DNA of 64,000 nucleotides, taken from NCBI GenBank assembly GCA_036583965.1, contig JAZBQD010000014.1, forward strand, positions 27,137,490 through 27,201,489. The letters run 5' to 3'. Origin of the DNA: Prunella strophiata. Lineage: Eukaryota; Chordata; Aves; Passeriformes; Prunellidae. The translations under genes were made by a program, and so were the position numbers. Under the pieces are notes generated by a model. The model made no database searches, was not told the DNA's origin, and worked only from the letters and a program-made list of their open reading frames with translations. Positions 15,492 through 27,199 of this stretch are shown here, in pieces; position 1 is the first letter of the stretch, and each line of letters begins with the position of its first letter.

Positions 15492-16440
15492 TCACAGGAT
15501 CACACAATCACACAATAAGCTGAGTTGGAAATAATCCACAAGGATGATCAAGTCCAGCTCCTGGCCCTGCACAGGACCATCCTCAGGGGTCACACCATGT
15601 GCCTGAGAGTGTTGTCCAAACATTTCTTGGGCTCTGTCAGGCTTGGTGCTGTGACCACTTCCATGGGGAGACCATTCCAGTGCTCTTCTGGGAGAAGAAA
15701 TTTTTCTAATACCCAACCTAAATCTCCTCTGCCACAACTTCAGGCCATTCCCTCAGGTCACTGACTACCACAGAGAAGGGGTCAGTGCCTGCACCTCCAC
15801 TTCCCCTCATGAGGAAGCTGCAGACTGCAGTGAGGTCTTCCCTCAGTCTCCTCCAGGCAGAAGCAGGCCAAGTGACCTCAGCTGCTTCTCTTACTGCTTC
15901 CTCTCAAGGCCCTTCACCATCCTAGTGGCCCTCCTTTGGATGCTTTCTAACAGTTTAATGTCTGTTTTATGTTGTGGCACCCAAAACTGCCCCCAGCACT
16001 CGAGGTGAGGCTGCCCCAGTGCAGAGCAGAGGGGACAATCCCCTCCCTTGCCTGGCTGGCCATGCTGTGCCTGATGCACCCCAGGACAGGGGTGGCCCTC
16101 CTGGCTCCCAGGACACTGCTGGCTCATGTTCAACTTGCCACTGACCAGGACTGCCAGGTCCCTTTCCATGGCACTGCTCTCCAGCCTCTCATTCCCCAGT
16201 CTGTAGGTACCACACCAACAGTGGTGCCCCATCCCAGGTGCAGAATCTGGCATTTTTCCTTGTTGAACTTCCTATGGTTGCTGATTGCCCATCTCTTTAA
16301 TTTGCTGAGGTCTGTCTGCAGGGCCTCTCTGACCTCAAGAGGGTCAACAGGAGGGTCAACTCCTTCCAGTTTTGTATTATTTGCTTAGTATCCCTTCCAG
16401 TCCCACATCCTAGTCATTTGTTAGCATGGATGCATTTGTC
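15492..16440 (-). mobile_element. CR1 LINE 3' fragment (about 950 bp, dead)
   Basis: This is a 5'-truncated CR1 non-LTR retrotransposon on the minus strand. Its 3' end at 15492-15515 is a short octamer array, reading ATTGTGTG twice and then ATCCTGTG on the minus strand, which is the CR1-type tail without poly(A). Minus-strand frame 15891-16253 encodes the C-terminal part of the CR1 ORF2 reverse-transcriptase protein; recognisable segments are RLGNERLESS, ERDLAVLVSGKLNMSQQC, HLECWGQFWVPQHKTDIKLL and QRRATRMVKGLE. A second frame at 15492-15737 continues it with LWQRRFRLGIRK. The two parts are in different frames with stops between them, so no enzyme can be made. The upper edge near 16440 is approximate, since similarity fades around the GTATTATTTGC segment (plus strand) and beyond. 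Confidence 0.9.
15891..16253 (-). pseudogene. CR1 ORF2 C-terminal remnant
   Basis: A 120-aa open stretch inside the CR1 fragment corresponds to the region after the reverse-transcriptase catalytic core of CR1 ORF2, up to the conserved QRRATxMVKGLE segment. The catalytic motifs and the endonuclease domain are absent because the element is truncated 5' of this point. The initial Met is internal to the ancestral frame and is not a real start. The frame ends at a stop just after the GLERKQ segment, whereas intact CR1 proteins continue for roughly another hundred residues. It is a molecular fossil with no expected product. Confidence 0.85.
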
Positions 16441-19400
16441 AAGCAAGAAGCTTAGCTGAAGTTTTGCAAAAGGCTTTGAGATCTGTGGTGGATAAGGAGA
16501 GAAGCAAACTTTGGATGCTTGAAGAGGTGAGGTCAAGGCAAGTGTCAGCTGAATGATAAATATGATGACTGATCATATTTAGTTACCACAGGAAGAAGTA
16601 CTTACTTTTGAAATAAAATTGGAGGCATATTTAATGTTGGTGAATGCAGTGCCTCTGAAAGACACCACGATGGAAACTCTGACTTCTCCCTTACCCCCAA
16701 ACAAATGCACCAAAGGTACCAGTAAAATACAGCAGAAGTAGTAGCTAGTCCAACCCATCAGTATGCTGCCCACTGACCCTGAAGCCACTTAAAAGCCATA
16801 AAAATTGTTTACTTCTATGGCCTGCCTAATCTCTGACCTGTCTATTTAAAAGGTGCTATTGAACATTACAGCAGTGTTTTGTTGTTGCTGTTGTGGGTTC
16901 TCTCTGTTCTCCCCCCACCCTCCACCCCACCCTGCCCCTTTATTTTCTTTTCTTTTCTTCAAGCCGATTCCTGCACCAGTATGAAGCAAGCCATCCCATT
17001 TCTCACATAGCACTAAAATATTCATGAAGAACAATTTGTTGTTAACATCTACTTAGGCTACAGTTGAACACCCAAACATGAGCACCACCTGCTTGTCTTT
17101 CATGTTAAGGGGACTATTCATGTGCTTCCAGTTTTATGTTTTTAGCACTCACAGTGGATCAGTTCCACTGAAGTGGAAGATCCTAAAGATCTACCTTAAA
17201 GATCTTGATTCACATATGTCTTTTCTACTTGCTTAATTAATGTTAAACAACAGCTCCTTGAGAAGGCAAGAAAGTCCAAGCAGGTGTGATATCTTCTAGA
17301 TATTGAAAGTGAGTATAGAAAACTATAAAAAACATATAGTGAAGCAGAAGTTACATAAATTATGATACTTTTTTCATAATGACTAGAGAAATGTGATAAC
17401 TTAATATACCTTATGAAAATGTTAAAAAAATTGGATGGAATAGTTGCATTAAACTTACAGCTTGATTTTTAATCCCATTGACACTGTTTCATTTCTAAGT
17501 CTTTACCTCAGAAATATTTTGTGGTCATGTCTTCTGAAACCATGCTGAAAGCATACTGAAGCCGTTGCAGGGCTGGTGCTGATACCTTTTAACTCAACAG
17601 TAGGGAATCTCAACAGTAGTAGATGTGTGAGCATGTTTGGATATACTTTACATAATCAAAGTTTAAGCAGTATAATTGCACAAAGCAGTAGAGTTTTTCA
17701 TTAGAAAGATAAACCTAGCAAAGACAAAAAATATTTAGTGCTTAGATTTTGAAGAACAGATAAAATGTTCCTGTACATCCTATAAGGGCTCTTCTGGTCT
17801 AGCCAAGTCACCATGTAACAATCTCTACGAGCTTGAGGATAGACAAAAAGTGCCCAGTAAGAGCTACCTACCACTTAAATGCACAAGAACTCTGAAATGC
17901 ATTTATTAAACTTGTTTTTATAACTCAAAGCCAATCTACTTTGTTCATCTTCCCTATGAAAATGGCAGCTGAAGCACACAACCATAAGAGAAGTTCATAC
18001 TACTTACCTCATCAACAAAATCACAGGGCAGATGGGACACAGGACATTTTTTTCCTTCCAGTTATATCCTAAAATTCTCCTTTAACTCAGTCCAACCTGC
18101 ATGCATGTACCCACATCTGTGACCTTGGGAATAGCTGGGGAATTTTTCATTGTGTGTGTGCTTTCACTTCTGCTGTGCTGTGGGGCTGGATGCTGCTATG
18201 TGCACCAGCAATGCTCACTACAAGAAGGAGATGAGAACGATTTTACAAAGGATTATGAAGTCATTGTGGGGTTGGATCCCATTAAAAGTAACCTTGAAAG
18301 TAGGAGCTTTCCCTGCTCCACTACCAGAAAGACCCTGGTTGGCACAATTAGTAATCTACAGAAAGGTTGCAGTAGAATTAAGCAGTCTAAACATAATATC
18401 CTAGAAACCCTGAAGTTGTCTGTTTAAAATCAGCTCTATTTAAGGAATTGGTGAAATACAAATTATTTTAAGCTGAAGCTGACCTACAACTGCAGTATAC
18501 CACTTTGCCATTTTCTCTTTAAGAAATAAAACCCTCACGTACATAACTTTGTAAAATAGTGGGAATTTAGACTCTGATAAATTATTAAAAACAGCTAAAG
18601 AGATAATGAAAAGCAATACATGAATAATCTACATTTCAAAAGCCAAAACACAGCCGTGCTGTATTTCTTACAATTAGTTTTGCTGTCATGCTCATCCTGT
18701 GCAGAACTTAGGAGATCCACTGTAACAGCAAACTTTCCAAGCACACATTCTACAAAAGGCCATCTCATTACGCAGCCAATTAAAACGATTTGTTTGTTCA
18801 TGATGGAATCTAATGTAGGGATTTGTTTTCTTCCAATAGATACCTTCTGCTAAGAAGCCAATTTGGCACAACTTTATAATTGTGCTAGTTCCACTGGGAG
18901 CTACAAAGAAGTTTGTGAAGCTGATAATTCTTTAGTGCAAATGAACGAACAATAAAGACAAGACACTTATGAAATTTTCCACAGTGAAAATTCAGAAACA
19001 TTGTAGCATCCAAAGAAAATGTTGGAAATTAAAAACCCTAGGTCTGTGTTATATTACCATCTTTATTGTATTACTGATGTTATAATATTTATGATATTAT
19101 TATATTAACATATATATTATATGATCAGCTTTATTGTTGATGCATCAATGAAGTCTTATTCTTGAGGATTTTAAGACCAACAAATTGATATTGCAAAACC
19201 TTGTTCTTTCCCAAGCAAGATACCAAAGATGCTGTAAAAGTTGTCACAGCGACAAAGTTTTGTGCTCTGTTTCTCAAATAAACACATTAACCATCAGAGC
19301 CAACCTGGGCATAAAATTCAGTAACTTATATAAACACATTTTAAAATTGCAAAGAGAAACCTGTAGAGCCTTATAGCCTTTGCTTGTAATGAATATAAAT

Positions 19401-20104
19401 AAAATTTTCTCTGAGGCACTCAGAGCAATATGCACCCCACACAGCGTAGCCTGTTCACCAAAACTACAGTAGGTACAAACCTGCAGATTTAAGCATGAGG
19501 CATGGAGGGAACAGAAGGAAAGAGGCTACAGTTTTCTAAAAATTAGGGAATTTTTAGAAACTGAATCAGGGACATTTTCTGAGGAAAAAAAATAAGGGTT
19601 TCTGTAGCTCACAGTAGGGTTGACTTTGGCATAGAAGCTTAGCTGGTGTTATTGCTGCAATAGAAGCAGCAGCAATGAACCATGACACACTCAGGTATTT
19701 TTTTGGCTCCAAAGCTTGTTTTTCCTTTCCTAGTTTGGGTGTGTGGGAAAGCAGTAGAATGAGGACCATCAATATAATCAGGGACAGACCTGATCTCCCA
19801 AAGCTGGTGGAAAGATTGATAGTCCTTGTTGCAGACCACATAATCCTGGAGGAAATGCTGAGAAAGCCTGACATGAAGAACTTATCATCCTTCTGGGCAT
19901 GAGTGACTCTGCAGCAGTGTCAGCAAACTACATTATGGATGATTCTCACGTTGCTATCAAAGTGGTGAGAAAAAGATGGATTCAGCTGGCAGTGATGGGG
20001 AGAGGGTGTGACCCCTGATGGTCTTTACATGTTGTATTTATGGGCATCCAGAACCTCACACTCTTCTCTCCAGGGCAATTGGTATGTCAGGAGAGACAAA
20101 AAAA

Positions 20105-20156
20105 AAAAAATAAATACTAGTACAGAAATACTACTGAAAAAATAAATACTAGTACT
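20105..20156. repeat. Short direct repeat with A-rich spacer
   Basis: The segment AAATAAATACTAGTAC occurs twice, about 30 bp apart, the first copy preceded by a run of A. This looks like a local slippage or duplication event rather than a target-site duplication, because the intervening sequence has no transposon character. Confidence 0.6.
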
Positions 20157-22346
20157 GTAAGTACTTCCTTTCATCTCTTCTCCTTAGCCCTGGGGATCCA
20201 GCCCAAAAATGAAGAGAGTGAAGGAGGTCTCTGACAGCTCTGGGGAAGAGCTGCTGCACACCTGGAAGCTAAGGAGAGCTCCTAGGGTGAGACACAAATT
20301 TCATCACAAGTGATTCTGTGGCTGAGGCCTGAGGGTTTTATCCACACTGCAGTATTAATCAGAGGATCGTGTTTCCTTCTCTTGGAGGCAAAAGTTTGGT
20401 TTATATCATTAGAAGATTAAAATTAGAAACTAAAAATGTGGTGTATACTCACATACATCCAAAGGTTGGAGTTTTCCTCAGGGTATTTAAATTGCCTCAA
20501 GCAGATCTCCTTTTATGGCCACAAATGTGGAACTAGCATTTCTCTTACCTTGTGACTTTATCATCTTTCAAATTAGTGCAAAGTAGCAGTCAAGTACCAC
20601 AAACCCAGAAGTTTGTAACACTGCATTTTGGCTCAGTAACTCAGAAGAAAATATGGTTTGTTACAATATTTGAGCTATTTTCCTTTGGACAATAAATGCC
20701 AGCTTGAAACATCATTATTATTCTTATTGCAGATAAAATTAGAATTTAAACTTGTAAATATATGGCAGATGCTGACAATATAATAAAATGAAGTTTTGGA
20801 GCTGATGAATAGTTTATACTGTGGATGCTAAAATAAGATAAAGAATGGAGTTAATGCTGAAAAAAATGAGTTGGATACATCTCATTAAGGGCTTACTGCT
20901 GTATTTGCATTTTTGTTTAATACTCAAATCCTGAAGCACTGCAAATGAGCTGTAACTTTGCAGTCTTTAAAAAATAAATAAAGATTAGATAAATGCAGAT
21001 GCTATGCAAATAGTCAAGCAGCAGCAGGCTACTGGGCAGCCATTAACGAGTGCTGGGGAGTTACACAGGTGATCATGAAGACCTGTCCAGGAAGACTAAA
21101 TGCCAAAGTGATGTGTAAGTTCCTTCTGCTTCCTTTCCTTGAATTTGTCACACAGGCTATTCAGAGGTAATCTGGAGTTATGCCTTGTTAGGTGGGGAAA
21201 GTTGATGTGTCTGTAGGTGGGGAAATACATGTAGCATTGCAGTCATGTACGGAAGAGACAAATGGTATAATTGCACAATGCCTGAATTATTGCGAAGGAA
21301 AAGAAACAACCTTTTCTGTTATTTCTAGTTCTTCTTCATTATCAAGTAACATATGAGTATCTCCTGGATATGCAATCATACCCAGACCTTCTAAAAATTA
21401 CTTATCCTCAATCAGATGAGACAGTTGCTCATTTACACCCCAGATTACAAAAGCATTTTAAAAATCTTTCTTTCACTATCCATTTATTTGTCTGCCCCAC
21501 ATGTTCTTGTTGGTTGTTCGTTATGAGAGAGATTTATAGTTTAAAACTCCTTCTTATTTATCCCCTTCCTTTTAATGAGTAACTATAAAATAAGCATCAT
21601 TTTCCTAATGTGCATTTTGAGTGTCAGAAATAGGCAATTTAAATGTGAGGCTTCAAAGCTCTATTAATGCTGCAATTTAGTGACAAAATATCTCTGTTTT
21701 CAGTGCCTCTTGCCACTCTTTCTTCATTTCAGTGATTTATTGTATTATTTCTCTGCCTGTAATAGTTAGAGCTCTAAGTAGCTGGTTTATTTTTGTATTT
21801 CTCTGCACATTAATACCCTTTGGTAATGGCTGGCTCTACCTTTGTTTGACAATCAGCCAAGAGGAATGCCACATAAGCCCCACACTGTGCCAGGCCCTTT
21901 GCAACACCTTTCTGGGATTGTGTCTCCATTCACTGGCTGTGGATGACTCCTGAATACTAACTTGGAAAAGCTCAGCCTGCCATGAATGGCTCCAGTCTCG
22001 CCAGAGAGCGCCAACCACTGCTTCCTCCCCCTGCTGACAAGGGGGAAAAGCTGTCACAATGACTAACATGAAAACCTAAGTAATGATAGAGATTAGAGGG
22101 TTTCTTGATGATTAGCTCAGCTTCATCTGTTCTGAAGCCTTTAGAGAGGATGAACTCTGTCTCAAGAAAGGCACTGTTGCTCAGTGAGTTTAGCAGCCTC
22201 TTTTCTCAAACATGCTACAAACACAAGAGTTCTTAGCACTCAGTGTGTGGCAGGCACAGTTTCAGGGTGCTGGATTTCATGCCTGCCTGCATGAGGCACA
22301 ATGTAAATTTTCCAGCATCCTGCTGCTATTTGAAGATATTGAAAGG

Positions 22347-22362
22347 TTTTTTTTTTTTTTTT
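22347..22362. repeat. Poly-T run
   Basis: A pure run of 16 T residues. No retroposed gene body was recognised beside it. Confidence 0.8.
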
Positions 22363-23514
22363 CCATTTTAAATGTGCACTCAAAATCCAGAGACTGTACC
22401 ACCGTGCCTGCATTAGATATACACTTGTGCTGAAAATGTTTTCAGACAGCTTCATGTAAACAGGTCTTTTGTGAGAATATATTGTGGTGCTCTGAAAGCT
22501 GCAAAAAGACAAATTGTGCTTGTCAAAGCCCTTCCACAGTCTTCTCTCTTCTCCTCCCAGACTTCAAAGCCTATAACAGAGAATAGGTACCCTCATCATT
22601 TACAAACTGTGTATGATGCAGGGATAGCTTAGTGTCAGTGTTGGTATTTGAGCTAAGGAAATAAACCTCAGAGTTGTGAGGTACCTGTCCTAGCATTGTA
22701 CAGCAGATTTATTACAAAATTTCCTTGCTCTGTGCTCTAATCCAATAATGCTAATTGGCTGACCTAAATGCATTCCAGTGGTGGTGTCTCCCAACAGCAA
22801 AATCAAGTAAACAGCAACATTTGCCACTGGAAAAAAATATCTGTTGCCCCAAATTTTAGTCCTGAACCTGACTCTTGTGTCCCAGCAGATCACAAGCCCA
22901 CTTTTGTTGAGATTTTATCCTGTAATTGAAATATTGGCAGAAATGTAGGACAGAAATGTTTGGGGGGATAAGTACAGGGAAAAAATAGCCTCCTCCTCTG
23001 TCTGAGTGTTTAAAAAAGCCTGGAGGGTTATTCCTAGAAGAGGACAAAGATGTTCACTAATGATGTAAAATAAAAAACTCATGGCCTTATTGGGAAAATG
23101 AATGATATACTGTGATCAACTCATTGATAGCTCATTTTGATGCCACAAGAGCAAATTTCCTAACAGCTTATTGAGAGGGTAATGTCCCACCAATGCAGCA
23201 GAGGGTGTGATGGGCTTGTGTCTCATGGGTGGTGAGGGAGGTTGTTGTTGAACTAAGTTCCCTAAAGGGAAAATCAATGCTATTGCACCCAGAAAAAGCA
23301 TGTGCCACAATATTTGTAAAATCTATCCAGGCTTGTCAAATTTATTTCTACTTAGATGTATGGTTATAAAGTATTTAGCACTGGAACACATTTTTTTAAA
23401 TATTCTCAAACTGATTTTTCTCCAGGAGTAGGAAGCCCCTGCATCACTTTAACTGGACCATCCATCCCCAAAACCAAAAATCTCTTTGAAGTTCAGGGGG
23501 AGACTGGCTGGATA

Positions 23515-23553
23515 GGAAAATTGTTAGTGTAGCTGGAAAATTGTTAGTGTAGA
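23515..23553. repeat. Two-copy 20-bp tandem duplication
   Basis: The unit GGAAAATTGTTAGTGTAGCT is followed immediately by a second copy identical over its first 18 bases. The near identity indicates a recent local duplication. Confidence 0.8.
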
Positions 23554-24998
23554 CTATGGATTGGGCAATGCCATGGAATGAGCCTTATGTAAATCTCCCA
23601 AGATTCAAGATCCCATGCAAAATTTGGATCACCTGGCAGTTGAAATACACTTGGCCTTTGTCCACTTTTTGAATTTTAAAGGACCATATGTGCCTGAAAT
23701 TTTGCCATTATGACTCCAGTTTATACACACCTGCTCTTCAATCTTAAGCCAGGTTTTACTGAGAAGACTTAAGTTTGCATAGAGCCTGAAACAATAGCTT
23801 GACAAACATGTATTCTCCACCTGAAATAAAAAAATAAAAAAAATACTGAAATTTTCTAAGAGAAGTACAAAATGTCACTTCACTGAATGAGTTCACCTGA
23901 AAGAACAGATCAACCAGCAAATTGTTCTCTACATGCACCTGAATGCTCTTTGATTGCCACAGTCAGTCACCGACCATCACATTAGTCTTTGAAAGAGGAA
24001 ACTGCAGACTGACTGCAGAGACTTGAGGACATTAGGCCAGCAGGGCTTGTAGACACTCTGAAAGTTTCTCTCCTCACTCAAACAGTGATTCACTGCTGAG
24101 CATTTTGCAGTTTAACTGGCCACAGAGAAGGCTGTCAACTATTTCCAAGTGCTAATCATCACACTTTTGTGGAGAATAAAAGAGGGACATAATAACAAGG
24201 AGTGCCTTAGAACAAGAAGATGAAGCTGGGCCCTCTGAGAGCACCATTTCAGGCACACATACAAGATCCACAAACCCAGGGCTCCCAGTTCTTCAGGCTG
24301 GTCGTTCCACATGGCAGGATTATCTTTTCCTTTCTCATGTGAAACAGTAATTTATATTTAATCATTTTATTTATGGGGTATATAGGTAATTTTCTTATTC
24401 TGGCATCTTAATTTTCTCTGAAGAGACAGATTTGTCAAAGAAAAAACTACAAAAATCATCATCTTCTAGCAGTGCCCCTCAAGAAGGGAGCAGTCTTTTT
24501 CTCTTTGAGTGAGGTTTGCATAATGTTCTGAGAAGGGAAAGATCTTAATAACTTCTGATCATTTTATTCAAAAGCCACATGGACTGTACAAAAAATATTT
24601 CATATTTCTACCACATTTTCACCATATTTTTCAATAGAAAAAGAAAATCTAGAAATAAATGTGGAATGATGTAGTTCAAGTTTATTAAGTCTACTTGACC
24701 CATATGTCATATAATGACATTTTAATTTTACTGCCTGACATTTAACAAATCCTTAGCAGTCCTGAAAAAGTTAATGATTGAAAAAGAAAAAAGAAGTCTC
24801 TCTGTGGAATTAACTAAAATACATGCAAATAAAATAAAATAATTAACAGTATCTTTTGTTTTATCATATAAAATTGTTCACTATCATGATTTTTAATTGC
24901 CTATTCAGCATGTATTTATCCACAGCCTTTTGACTAACAGCTTGCCCAATTTATTTAAATACTGGTTGTTTCTTTAAATAGACAATAAGGAGAGACCA

Positions 24999-25000
<2 letters not shown>

Positions 25001-25093
<93 letters not shown>
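25001..25093. repeat. (ATA)n trinucleotide microsatellite
   Basis: About 93 bp of uninterrupted ATA repeats, roughly 31 copies, with no visible substitution. It is the longest pure simple repeat in the window and is likely to be polymorphic in length between individuals. Confidence 0.97.
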
Positions 25094-26839
25094 TATTCCT
25101 ATTATGTATTAGACTTTTCCCTCCTTCACACTACTGACCTGGAGAGCCTCTACTACAGGAATGAAAATACTACATTGCCTTTGCATATTTCCTACAATAG
25201 GATCATGTCCCTCCCAGCTATTTGCAAGAAGTCCTATAGGAACAATTATGAAATACTCTCATTCATTTGGCACAATGGCATATGGAAATTTCCTGCAACA
25301 CTAATTACTATGGTTGCAATCTTTAGCCAAAAATGTCAGTGTCTAGGATTTAATTAGGCTGCAGCAGGATTTTAAAACTGACCTTCTAGTTTAGTTAATT
25401 AATTTTCCAGTTCTTTTCTTTTTTCTTTTATTTTTTTTCAGAGAATCCTGTCACATCAGTTTTTAAGAGATTTTAATTAAAAAGAAATCACTACTCCTAA
25501 TGCCAGCCAAATGTCTAAAAGCAGTTGTTAAAACATTTTAGCAAATAAAGCAATGAGGTCAAGTCCCTATTGCTTCAGCATGCCCTGCTAGCCATTGCCC
25601 ACGAGTGCTAGGATTGCCACCCAGGTATTGGTGAAAGGCAGTTTGCAAAGTGTAAAAATGTAATGAAGTTCTTCCCCAATTAACTATTCTTCCCTATGCT
25701 TGCATCAGCACTCTCTGCTGATACTGATTTCTTTACAGGAATCTTTTGCAGAATTAATTAGAGACCTGTTTGAATCAAAATACAGAAACCAACACACTGG
25801 AAGTCTTGGAAAGACTGAATTGTTCCAAAATCTCCAATGAACGTCTGAGGCTGGCTTCTCATTTGAACCAGAAATCTTGATATAACTTCAGTTTCAGGGT
25901 TATAAAGACAGAACTGCAAGAAAGATTTTTTTTTTTCAGTTTTATCTTGACATGAGCCAAAATATGCCTTTTATTCTATCCTCTTTCTTTGTGACAGTTA
26001 CTCTGCTGAGGAGTTACACATTACTCTTTCCTGTGGAGAAAATTAAAAACAAGCTATCTAGCAGTCCCAGCTCTGCAGCCCATTCCAGCTACTGAACTGT
26101 GTCATACTGTTTTAAAAGAACTATACTACATCCCCTGAAATGGAAGCAGCTGTGGCTTTTTAGGTGCTGAGGAATCAATAAAAGGATGAAAAAGTACATG
26201 GACGTGCCTGAGACTGCTCTTGACACCTGCACCCAGACACAATTATGAGCTATAGGTACTATAATGTAGGGGCTTTACAGCTAGGATTTAATCACCAGCA
26301 GCATGCATGTTGCCAGCTAAACCATGTAAACATCTAGGAACTGCTTTTTTGCAAAACTGTGGCAAACTTTAATCTCTTTGGCAATACTTGTGATGGATTT
26401 CTAGTCATAGGTCCACTCTGTTTCCCCCATATCCTGGATGAGACAAAGGAATTAAAATACAAATAGAAGAATGTCATCTTGTTATAGAATCATCACCTTG
26501 CCAAAAAGTCACAGCAATACATAATCCCAGAGCTATCACCTGGGATAACTCATCAAGCCACTAGGAAGGGCAATAGCTATATCAGTGTATATCTGCAGCT
26601 CAGTCTGCCTGTATCTGTCATCTTTCCATTGCAGACAAATGCTTCCCTTGCAACCACAAAATTCTGCTACACTTTAGAAGCAGAAGACTCCATTCTTTAA
26701 AGGAGACTAGGTTTTGGGTAAATAGAGAGGAAAAAACAGAGTTAGAAAAGACTCAAGATTTGAAAGGCATGAGAAAAGAAAATATCAGGGAAAATAATTT
26801 CAGGAAAGATTCCTGTTAAAATCTCAGAAAAAAATAACA
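25094..26839. other. Anonymous AT-rich region
   Basis: No coding block, RNA gene or named repeat seen. The only open frame worth noting, 25175-25357 (+), is 60 aa, has no motif and starts in ordinary AT-rich sequence. Confidence 0.65.
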
Positions 26840-27199
26840 GGAGGACTGAAACCTCTCTCCTGTGAAACGGGTGAGAGTTGGGGTTGTTCAGCCTGGAGAA
26901 AAGTGGATGCTGGGGACCTTATTGAAGCTGTTCCATACTGAAAGACTTTTACCAAGTCCTCTAGGGACAGGACAAGTGAGAAAGGTCTCTTAAACTGCAA
27001 GAGACTAGATTTAGGTTGGATATAAAGAAGAAATTCTTCACCATGAGGATGATGAGACACTGGAACCAGTTGCCCAGAGAAGTTGTGGATGCTACATCCC
27101 TGGAATTGTTCAAGGCCAGGGTAGATGGAGCTGTGAGCTACCTTCTCTGGTGAAAATTGTCCCTTCTATAATGTCCCAAACCATTCTGTAATTCTCTGA
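26840..27199 (+). mobile_element. CR1 LINE 3' fragment (about 360 bp)
   Basis: This is the 3' end of a CR1 element on the plus strand. It contains diagnostic CR1 3' segments such as TTGGGGTTGTTCAGCCTGGA, GAAGAAATTCTTCACCATGA and CCAGTTGCCCAGAGAAGTTG. It ends with CCATTCTGTAATTCTCTG, a degraded form of the CR1 ATTCTRTG tail. The coding frame is broken. Relative to what I know of CR1, parts of the untranslated stretch near 27145-27180 are shortened. It is a dead copy; its position in unannotated DNA suggests a neutral insertion. Confidence 0.92.

Larger units (their letters stand above)
16441..25000. other. Anonymous non-coding region
   Basis: I see no recognisable exon, RNA gene or named repeat. 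The 108-aa frame at 18101-18427 (+) begins with a hydrophobic, Cys-rich stretch but matches nothing I know. A pair of overlapping frames at 19566-19902 on opposite strands also lacks any motif. Small local repeats occur at 20105-20156 and 23515-23553, and a T run at 22347-22362. AT-rich stretches around 17300-17500, 19000-19150 and 24550-25000 look like neutral intergenic or intronic DNA. Confidence 0.65.

Noticed and set aside
18101..18427. 108-aa plus-strand frame with an N-terminal hydrophobic segment
   Set aside because: No family similarity recognised, no splice or promoter context, and an overlapping frame of similar length exists; probably chance.
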